DNA of 27,896 nucleotides from an uncultured Massilia sp. Its GTDB lineage: Bacteria; Pseudomonadota; Gammaproteobacteria; Burkholderiales; Burkholderiaceae. The notes under the pieces were generated by a model. It searched no databases. It was not told the origin of the DNA and worked only from the letters and a program-made list of their open reading frames with translations. Both the position numbers and the translations under genes were made by a program. The stretch covers positions 1 to 27,896 of the forward strand of contig CAMPHU010000039.1 in assembly GCA_946886065.1 (NCBI GenBank), in the 5' to 3' direction. Shown one piece after another: positions 22,798 to 27,896 of the stretch. The stretch's first letter is position 1. The number at the start of each line of letters is the position of its first letter.

Positions 22798-24273
22798 ATG
22801 TCTCTGAATGACTTGGTCACTGCCGTCAATGGCATTATCTGGAGCCCGGCGCTCATCGCGCTCTGCCTGGGCACTGGTCTCTATTTCTCCCTCCGATCCC
22901 GCTTCCTGCAGGTGCGCCATGCGAAGGAGATGGTTCGTTTGATGTTTGAAGGCAAGAGTTCGGAGCAGGGCGTGTCCTCGTTCCAGGCCTTGTCCATGAC
23001 CCTGGCCGGACGGGTCGGCACCGGCAACATCGCGGGCGTCGCAACCGCGATCACCTTCGGCGGCCCGGGCGCCGTGTTCTGGATGTGGGCGGTGGCCTTC
23101 CTGGGGGCCAGCTCGGCCTTCGTCGAGTCCACCCTGGGCCAGGTCTACAAGGAGCAGCTGGGCAAGGAATACCGCGGCGGCCCGGCCTTCTATATCGAGA
23201 AGGGGCTGGGCATGAAGTGGTATGCCTGGACCTTCGCGATCGCGACCGTGATCGCCACCGGCCTGCTGCTGCCGGGCGTGCAGGCGAACTCGATCGCCGA
23301 AAGCCTGAAGACCGCGCTCGGCATCGACCCCAACGTCACCGCGGCGGTCCTGGCCATCGCCCTCGGCTTCATCATCTTCGGCGGCGTCAAGCGGATCGCG
23401 ACCTTCGCCGAAGTGGTAGTGCCCTTCATGGCCCTCGGCTACATCATCGTGGCCTGCGTGATCGTGTTCCTGCATATTTCCGCGCTGCCGGGCGTGATCG
23501 CACTGATCTTCACCTCGGCCTTCGGCGCCGACGCCGCCTTTGGCGCGATCATCGGCATGGCGATCCAGTGGGGCGTCAAGCGCGGCGTCTACTCGAACGA
23601 GGCCGGGCAGGGCACCGGCCCGCATGCTTCCTCGGCGGCCGAAGTGAGCCACCCGGCCAAGCAGGGCCTGGTGCAGGGCTTCTCGGTCTATATCGACACC
23701 CTGTTCGTGTGCTCGGCCACCGCCTTCATGCTCCTGATCACCGGGCAGTACAACGTCCAGGCGCCGAACGGCGCGCCGATCTTCACCGGCGTGCAGGGCG
23801 TGGCCGCCGGCCCGGGCTATGTGCAGACCGCGCTGGAAAACGTCATGCCGGGCTTCGGCTCGATCTTCGTGGCCGTGGCGCTGCTGTTCTTCGCCTTCAC
23901 CACCATCGTCGCCTATTACTACATCGCCGAGACCAATATCGCCTACATCAACCGCACCGTGCACCGCCCGTGGCTGACTTTCCTGCTGAAGATCGGCATC
24001 ATGGCGGCCTCGGTCTATGGCGCCGTCAAGACGGCCGACCTGGCGTGGGCGCTGGGCGATATCGGCGTGGGCCTGATGGCCTGGCTGAACATCGTCGCCA
24101 TCCTGCTGCTGCAAAAGGTGGCCTTCAAGTGCCTGCGCGACTACGAAGCCCAGAAGAAGGCCGGCAAGGATCCGCAGTTCGATCCGAAGGCCCTGGGCAT
24201 CGAGAACGCCCATTACTGGGAAGAGCGCAACAAGGCGGAACAGGCCGGCGAACGCGGCAAGATCGTCGCATAG
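22798..24273 (+). CDS. Alanine/glycine:cation symporter (AGCS) family protein
   Basis: This 491-residue inner-membrane transporter has about 11 helices. Family signatures include GRVGTGNIAGVATAITFGGP (71-90), GGPAFYIEKGLGMKW, and SNEAGQGTGPHASSAAEVSHP near residue 266-286. It should import alanine or glycine with Na+ (or H+); substrate choice cannot be read from sequence. The ATG at 22798 is preceded by a weak AGGGA site and gives the standard N-terminus (MSLNDLVTAVNGIIWSP); an upstream in-frame start at 22702 would place the palindrome inside the gene. It converges on the MgtC-family gene with a 5-bp gap and no clear terminator. Confidence 0.93.
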   Translation: MSLNDLVTAVNGIIWSPALIALCLGTGLYFSLRSRFLQVRHAKEMVRLMFEGKSSEQGVSSFQALSMTLAGRVGTGNIAGVATAITFGGPGAVFWMWAVAFLGASSAFVESTLGQVYKEQLGKEYRGGPAFYIEKGLGMKWYAWTFAIATVIATGLLLPGVQANSIAESLKTALGIDPNVTAAVLAIALGFIIFGGVKRIATFAEVVVPFMALGYIIVACVIVFLHISALPGVIALIFTSAFGADAAFGAIIGMAIQWGVKRGVYSNEAGQGTGPHASSAAEVSHPAKQGLVQGFSVYIDTLFVCSATAFMLLITGQYNVQAPNGAPIFTGVQGVAAGPGYVQTALENVMPGFGSIFVAVALLFFAFTTIVAYYYIAETNIAYINRTVHRPWLTFLLKIGIMAASVYGAVKTADLAWALGDIGVGLMAWLNIVAILLLQKVAFKCLRDYEAQKKAGKDPQFDPKALGIENAHYWEERNKAEQAGERGKIVA

Positions 24274-24278
24274 ACTTT

Positions 24279-24752
24279 CTACTCCTTGGCCTTGGTCAGG
24301 CTGCGCAGGATCGCCAGCACGATCAAGGCGAATACGGTGCTGAGCACCGCCGTCGCCTCGCGGCCCATCCCGGCCGCGATGCCGATGGCGGCGGTCAGCC
24401 ACACGCTGGCCGCCGTGGTCAGGCCCTTGATGTCGTGTTCTTCCTTCTGCTTGAGGATGGCGCCGGCGCCCAGGAAGCCGATGCCGGCCGTGACGCCCTG
24501 CATGACCCGCGACAGGTCCTGGATCTGCATCCCGGCCTGCAGCGGAATCAGGACGAACAGGGCGGCGCCCAGCGACACCAGCATGTGGGTGCGCAGGCCC
24601 GCCGAGGCGCCCACCGATTCACGTTCGTAGCCGAGCAGCCCGCCCAGGAGCAGGGCCACCAGCAGGCGCACCACGATGCGCGTGATGTCCTCCGCATTGC
24701 CCAGGTCCGAGAATTCCTGCTGCACCGTCATCCAGCTTTTCGTCCACCACAC
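24279..24752 (-). CDS. MgtC/SapB family membrane protein
   Basis: This 157-residue protein has four or five helices. Conserved MgtC features are GGLLGYERE (37-45), AGLRTHMLVSLGAALF (51-66), GIGFLGAGAIL (90-100) and GLTTAASVWLTAAIG (110-124). It lacks the C-terminal cytoplasmic domain of Salmonella MgtC, as many short homologues do. Members are linked to Mg2+ limitation and to control of F-ATPase or phosphate metabolism in pathogens; the role here is unknown. The GTG at 24752 has an AGGAG site at good distance; an ATG at 24731 is an alternative. It lies 64 bp downstream of the exporter gene on the same strand. Confidence 0.9.
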   Translation of the reverse strand: MWWTKSWMTVQQEFSDLGNAEDITRIVVRLLVALLLGGLLGYERESVGASAGLRTHMLVSLGAALFVLIPLQAGMQIQDLSRVMQGVTAGIGFLGAGAILKQKEEHDIKGLTTAASVWLTAAIGIAAGMGREATAVLSTVFALIVLAILRSLTKAKE

Positions 24753-24816
24753 CTTGGTTCGCTCCTGTCGTGATCACGCGGCCATGATGCCAGTTCGCGG
24801 ACGCGGCTGGCGCACC

Positions 24817-25737
24817 TCATCCATTCTCCAGCCTGGCGTGCGCCCTGGCGCAGGCAAGCACGCCGCCCACCAGCAGCAGCAGCGCCGCCCATTCGAGGCC
24901 GGTGGGCCAGCGTTCCTCCCAGATGAAGCCGTACAGCGAGGCGAACAGGGTCTCGAACACGATCATCTGGCCCATCAGGGTCAGGGGCAGGGCGCGGCTC
25001 GCCACGTTCCACAAGGCATTGCCCAGGATCGAGCACAGGATCGCCACGCTGGTGACCACGCCGGCGAAATGCAGCCACTGGGCGCTGCTGTGGCCGGCAT
25101 CTCCATTGGCGAACGCGGGCACCGCCAGCACCAGGGCCTCGAAGCCGGTCACCACGCCCATCGCCAGGTTCCAGTCGTGGCCGGAAACCCCTTGCAGGCG
25201 CCCGAGCCATCGGCTGTTGCTGACGGCATAGATGGTCCACGAGACCAGGGCGCCGAGTGCGCAGCCCAGGCCCAGCAGCGACTCGACGCCCGCACTGGAC
25301 AGGGACTGCCAGCTGATGCAGGCCAGGCCGGCCGCGCTCAGCACCAGCGAGGGCAGCAGGCGGCGCAGCGGGACCGCATGGCGGTCGCGGCTGCCCACCA
25401 GGGTGACGGCGATCGGCAGCAGGCCGATCACCAGCGAGGGCATGGCCACGCCGCCTTCCTGGACCGCGGTCGCCAGGAAGAGGTAGTAGATGATGTTGCC
25501 GGTGAAGGCCAGCCACAGCAAGGCGCGCCACTCCTTCCACGACAGCGCCCGCACCAGGCGCCGCCACGAGGGTGCGATCAGGACCGCCGCCACCAGTCCG
25601 TAGGCCAGGTAGCGCCCGGCCGAGAGCTGCAGGGGCAGGAAGCCGGCCGTGAGCTGGGGAGCGAGGAAGACCAGGCCCCACAGGGCGCCGGCCAGGATGC
25701 CCGAGCCGATGCCGAGCGAGGTTTGATTGATGACCAT
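24817..25737 (-). CDS. EamA/DMT family transporter
   Basis: This 306-residue protein has ten hydrophobic helices arranged as two EamA repeats (about 8-145 and 160-300), the drug/metabolite transporter topology. GALWGLVFLAPQLTAGFLPLQLSAGRYLAYGL is a recognisable opening of the first repeat, and LPLTLMGQMIVFETLFASLYGFIWEERWPTGLEW of the second. Likely an exporter of a small metabolite or amino acid; the substrate is unknown. The ATG at 25737 follows an AGGAGA site that lies within a hairpin (see 25739-25763). The upstream neighbour is the AraC regulator, 74 bp away on the same strand. Confidence 0.9.
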   Translation of the reverse strand: MVINQTSLGIGSGILAGALWGLVFLAPQLTAGFLPLQLSAGRYLAYGLVAAVLIAPSWRRLVRALSWKEWRALLWLAFTGNIIYYLFLATAVQEGGVAMPSLVIGLLPIAVTLVGSRDRHAVPLRRLLPSLVLSAAGLACISWQSLSSAGVESLLGLGCALGALVSWTIYAVSNSRWLGRLQGVSGHDWNLAMGVVTGFEALVLAVPAFANGDAGHSSAQWLHFAGVVTSVAILCSILGNALWNVASRALPLTLMGQMIVFETLFASLYGFIWEERWPTGLEWAALLLLVGGVLACARAHARLENG

Positions 25738-25738
25738 A

Positions 25739-25763
25739 AGAATCTCCTGAGAACGGAGATTCT
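25739..25763 (-). promoter_or_regulatory. Hairpin enclosing the ribosome binding site of the EamA gene
   Basis: On the minus strand AGAATCTCC, a 7-nt loop (GTTCTCA) and GGAGATTCT form a perfect 9-bp stem that ends one base before the ATG. The Shine-Dalgarno GGAG is fully in the 3' arm. A competing smaller hairpin, GAGAA-TCTCCG-TTCTC, would use the 5' arm and free the site. It could also be a protein-binding palindrome on DNA, for example for the adjacent AraC-type regulator. Confidence 0.55.
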
Positions 25764-25811
25764 CGCCGGCCGGGGCGGGCGGGTCTTGGCGCGGGCTACT
25801 GCGTCTTGTGC

Positions 25812-26567
25812 CTATCCTCCTGTGCAGCGCTCGCGCGCCGCCTTGCGGTAGGCGGCCGGCGTGGTGTCCATGGCCAGGCGCATGGCGCGGGTCAGCACGC
25901 TCTGGTCCGAAAAGCCCGTCTCCAGGGCGATGTCGGCGATCGGCCGGCGCGTGCCCGCCAGCAGGGTGCAGGCGCGCTCCAGGCGCCGCCGCAGCAGCCA
26001 GTCGTGCGGGCTCATGCCGGTCTCCTGGCGGAACAGGGTGTGGATGCGGCTCGCGCTCAAGGAGGCGGCGCGCGCCATCGCGTCCAGGGTCCAGGGCTGG
26101 CCGGGCGCGGCCTCGATGCGCGCCATCAGCGCCGCCAGCCGCGAGGCGGGTTGGGGCGCTTCCTGGGCCAGGGTGTCGAGCAGCAGCGGCGTCCAGCCCT
26201 GCAGCAGCTGCGCCGGCGCGGCGGCCCCGCTGCGGGCGAGGCTCATGAACTCGACCAGCTTGCGCGCGGCGGCGCCGATCGGGGTGAAGGGCCGTTCGAG
26301 CAGGCGCTGCCACGGCCCCCGGTGCAGCAGTTCGGGGCCGAGGTCGAGGATGAAGGACTGGTTGCCGGCCTCGCCCCACTGCGTATGCCAGGCGCCGGGC
26401 GCGACCACGGCGGCGTGCAGCAGGTCCAGCCTGCGCCCGCGGCCTTCGATGTCCAGTTCGACTTCGCCGGCGACCGGCAGGACGATCTGGGCGAAGGCGT
26501 GGCGGTCGCCCAGCGGCTGCGGGCCGTAGCTGCGCAGGTGTAGGTCGACCGGAAGCTTGCCGTTCAC
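25812..26567 (-). CDS. AraC family transcriptional regulator
   Basis: This 251-residue regulator has an N-terminal cupin-like sensor part (about 1-140) including FAQIVLPVAGEVELDIEG and HAAVVAPGAWH. The C-terminal double helix-turn-helix (about 160-250) reads TLDAMARAASLSASRIHTLFRQETGMSPHDWL and RRPIADIALETGFSDQSVLTRAMR, with TPAAYRK at the end, as in the AraC/XylS family. The GTG start at 26567 lies two bases after the fnr stop codon (TGA-GC-GTG), so translation is probably coupled to fnr. The likely target is the EamA gene immediately downstream; that is inferred from position only. Confidence 0.88.
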   Translation of the reverse strand: MNGKLPVDLHLRSYGPQPLGDRHAFAQIVLPVAGEVELDIEGRGRRLDLLHAAVVAPGAWHTQWGEAGNQSFILDLGPELLHRGPWQRLLERPFTPIGAAARKLVEFMSLARSGAAAPAQLLQGWTPLLLDTLAQEAPQPASRLAALMARIEAAPGQPWTLDAMARAASLSASRIHTLFRQETGMSPHDWLLRRRLERACTLLAGTRRPIADIALETGFSDQSVLTRAMRLAMDTTPAAYRKAARERCTGG

Positions 26568-26569
26568 GC

Positions 26570-27346
26570 TCAGGCCATCGGACTGCACACGTCGGTGCCG
26601 GCCGCGAGCGCCTTCAGCTTGGCGGGGTCGAGCAGGGTGACGTCGCGCTTGTCGACCTGCAGCCAGCCTTGCTTCTTGAAGCGCGACAACAGGCGGCTGA
26701 CGCTCTCGATGGTCAGGCCCAGGTAGTTGCCGATATCCTCGCGCGACATGCGCAGCTGGAAGCTGTTGGGCGAATAGCCGCGCGCCGCGTAGCGGGCCGA
26801 CAGGTTGACCAGGAAGACCGCGAAACGCTGCTCGGCGCGCATATTGCCGAGCAGAAGCATCACATTCTGCTCGCGCGTGATTTCCTGGCTCATGATGCGG
26901 TGGAAGTGGCGCAGCAGGGCCGGGACTTCGCCGAACAGCTCTTCCAGACGGGTGAAGGGGATCTCGCAGACTTCGCTGTCTTCCAGCGCCACGGCGTCGC
27001 AATGGTGGCTGCCGCTGATGGCGTCCATGCCGAGCAGCTCGCCGGCCATCTGGAAGCCGGTGATCTGGGCTTCGCCGGCGGCGTTCACCTGGTAGGTCTT
27101 GAAGTGGCCGAAGCGCACCGCGTACAGGTTGCGGAAGGGTTCGCCCATCTGGTACAGGCGCTCGTCCTTTGCCAGGCGCCGGCGGCGGCCGATGATCTGG
27201 TCGAGCCGGTTGATGTCGGCATCCTCCAGGCCCATCGGCAGGCACAGCTGGTGCATGCTGCAGGCGGAGCAGCTGGCCTTGAGGGCCTGGATGCTCACTG
27301 GCTGCTTGTCGGGCTGGTCGGTCTTGAAGGAGACGATCTGGGTCAT
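26570..27346 (-). CDS. fnr: FNR/Anr-type oxygen-sensing transcriptional regulator
   Basis: This 258-residue Crp-Fnr protein has the 4Fe-4S cysteines C26-x2-C29-x5-C35 plus C116, the FNR sensing set. A cyclic-nucleotide-like beta-roll (about 40-150), a dimer helix (about 150-180) and a helix-turn-helix (about 195-225) follow. The recognition helix LTIESVSRLL carries E214, S217 and R218, which match the E-x-x-S-R that reads TTGAT half-sites. With iron-sulfur cluster intact (low oxygen) it should activate promoters such as those at 6758 and 13414. No clear ribosome binding site is seen. A TATAAT -10 sits about 30 bp upstream of the ATG. The AraC gene follows after two bases. It is called fnr here; anr or btr are names used in other groups. 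Confidence 0.95.
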   Translation of the reverse strand: MTQIVSFKTDQPDKQPVSIQALKASCSACSMHQLCLPMGLEDADINRLDQIIGRRRRLAKDERLYQMGEPFRNLYAVRFGHFKTYQVNAAGEAQITGFQMAGELLGMDAISGSHHCDAVALEDSEVCEIPFTRLEELFGEVPALLRHFHRIMSQEITREQNVMLLLGNMRAEQRFAVFLVNLSARYAARGYSPNSFQLRMSREDIGNYLGLTIESVSRLLSRFKKQGWLQVDKRDVTLLDPAKLKALAAGTDVCSPMA

Positions 27347-27375
27347 GGGGAGTCCGGTAATACGCGTATGGGGTG

Positions 27376-27381
27376 ATTATA
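27376..27381 (-). promoter_or_regulatory. -10 element of the fnr promoter
   Basis: TATAAT on the minus strand (27381 to 27376) is a perfect -10. The predicted start is near 27369, giving a leader of about 22 nt. No good -35 is found at 16-18 bp, which suggests a weak promoter or one dependent on an activator. No FNR box is seen near it. Confidence 0.5.
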
Positions 27382-27444
27382 GACGGGGCTGTCGCTGGGG
27401 CGGCGCGACAAATCGTCCTGGTGTTGGAACCCGACTTCAACTTC

Positions 27445-27545
27445 AACTTGGGTCCCCGCCTCCGCGGGGATGACGTGCATGAGCTTGCCACTTATGGGAG
27501 CTCCATCGATAGCCCGTCATCCCCGCGTAGGCGGGGACCCAAGTT
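27445..27545. repeat. REP-like inverted pair between fnr and cydA
   Basis: A 31-bp arm (27445-27475) is repeated inverted at 27515-27545 with one mismatch, separated by 39 bp. Each arm also holds its own small hairpin (CCCCGC, 4-nt loop, GCGGGG). The core GTCATCCCCGCG...GGCGGGGACCCA resembles repetitive extragenic elements found in many proteobacteria, where such pairs form BIME-like units. It fills much of the 303-bp gap (27347-27649). Confidence 0.8.
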
Positions 27546-27572
27546 TGCGTGCAGGCCACGAGAGCGTATAAA
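27545..27572 (+). promoter_or_regulatory. Candidate cydA promoter
   Basis: TTGCGT (27545-27550) and TATAAA (27567-27572), 16 bp apart, make a plausible -35/-10 pair. It starts on the last base of the REP-like pair. The predicted start is near 27579, about 70 nt before the ATG. No FNR-type box was seen in this gap. Confidence 0.35.
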
Positions 27573-27649
27573 AATAGCATCACCCAACCGTGCGCACCCA
27601 CTCAGCATGCTAGATTCTCAGCACTCAGACACAGCGCGAAGGAACTCCC

Positions 27650-27896
27650 ATGTTCGGCCTGTCCGCCCTGGATCTCGCACGCATCCAGTTCGCCTTCACG
27701 ATGTCCTTCCACATCCTGTTTCCGGCCATCACCATCGGCATGGCCAGCTACCTGGCCGTGCTGGAACTGTGCTGGCTGCGCACCAAGCGCCAGGTCTACG
27801 TCGACCTCTATCACTTCTGGCTGAAGATCTTCGCCGTGACTTTCGGCATGGGCGTGGTGTCCGGCATCGTGATGGCCTACCAGATCGGCACCAACT
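27650..27896 (+). CDS. cydA: Cytochrome bd-type quinol oxidase subunit I, 5' part only
   Basis: The first 82 residues are present and the gene runs off the window. It starts MFGLSALDLARIQFAFTMSF, where the family has its haem-b595 ligand His (HILFPAITIG, residue 21), then continues ASYLAVLELCWL, DLYHFWLKIFAVTFGMGVVSGIVMAYQIGTN. The wording is closer to the cyanide-insensitive (CioA) branch than to E. coli CydA. It oxidises quinol and reduces oxygen with high affinity. A GAAGGA site lies at 27638-27643. cydB is expected just beyond the edge. It is divergent from fnr. Confidence 0.93.
   Translation, partial: MFGLSALDLARIQFAFTMSFHILFPAITIGMASYLAVLELCWLRTKRQVYVDLYHFWLKIFAVTFGMGVVSGIVMAYQIGTN

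Noticed and set aside
24817..26379. A single long minus-strand frame that would fuse about 200 codons to the EamA exporter
   Set aside because: The first part is an out-of-frame reading of the AraC gene. The exporter has its own ATG and ribosome binding site at 25737.
27434..27449. ACTTCA direct repeats beside the REP-like arm
   Set aside because: Only two and a half short units, likely simple-sequence drift.

Overview
The window is about 28 kb of GC-rich (roughly two-thirds G+C), densely packed chromosomal DNA. The proteins, the cco gene order and the FNR-type regulator point to a betaproteobacterium of the Burkholderiales, most likely Oxalobacteraceae (Massilia-like). That placement rests on recalled protein resemblance, not on a search. 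I saw no tRNA, rRNA, CRISPR array, phage gene or transposase. The region reads as core chromosome, and I found no clear undescribed multi-gene system.

Left part (1-6.7 kb): a MarR regulator, a PAS-PAS-PAS-GGDEF-EAL protein whose GGDEF half is degenerate, a LysR regulator followed by a YceI-family secreted protein, a MAPEG-family membrane protein and a YdjM-like membrane hydrolase. The LysR gene is bracketed by two copies of the same palindrome, TTCAAA-N3-TTTGAA. The copy before yceI lies about 64 bp upstream of a plausible start site, which suggests an autoregulated LysR that also controls yceI.

Centre (6.7-18.6 kb): a microaerobic respiration block, all on the + strand. An FNR box with a well-spaced -10 precedes an Aer-like redox chemoreceptor. 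It is followed by hemN (anaerobic haem synthesis), a DsbD/TauE-like membrane protein, ccoI (copper P-type ATPase), ccoS, and then a perfect FNR box in front of ccoN-ccoO-ccoQ-ccoP-ccoG-ccoH. Together these make haem, supply copper, assemble the cbb3-type cytochrome oxidase, and steer the cell toward suitable oxygen or redox conditions. ccoS and ccoQ are very short genes annotated here directly from the sequence. The block ends in a strong hairpin that overlaps the end of a convergent S41 peptidase gene.

Right part (18.6-27.9 kb): an S41-type peptidase, a DUF885 metallopeptidase-like protein, a small repeat-rich lipoprotein, an AGCS amino-acid:cation symporter, an MgtC-family protein, an EamA exporter, an AraC regulator, and the fnr gene itself (minus strand, two bases before the AraC gene). 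A REP-like inverted pair lies between fnr and the start of cydA (bd-type/cyanide-insensitive quinol oxidase), which runs off the window. The FNR regulator, its two likely targets and a second high-affinity oxidase are therefore all within about 21 kb.
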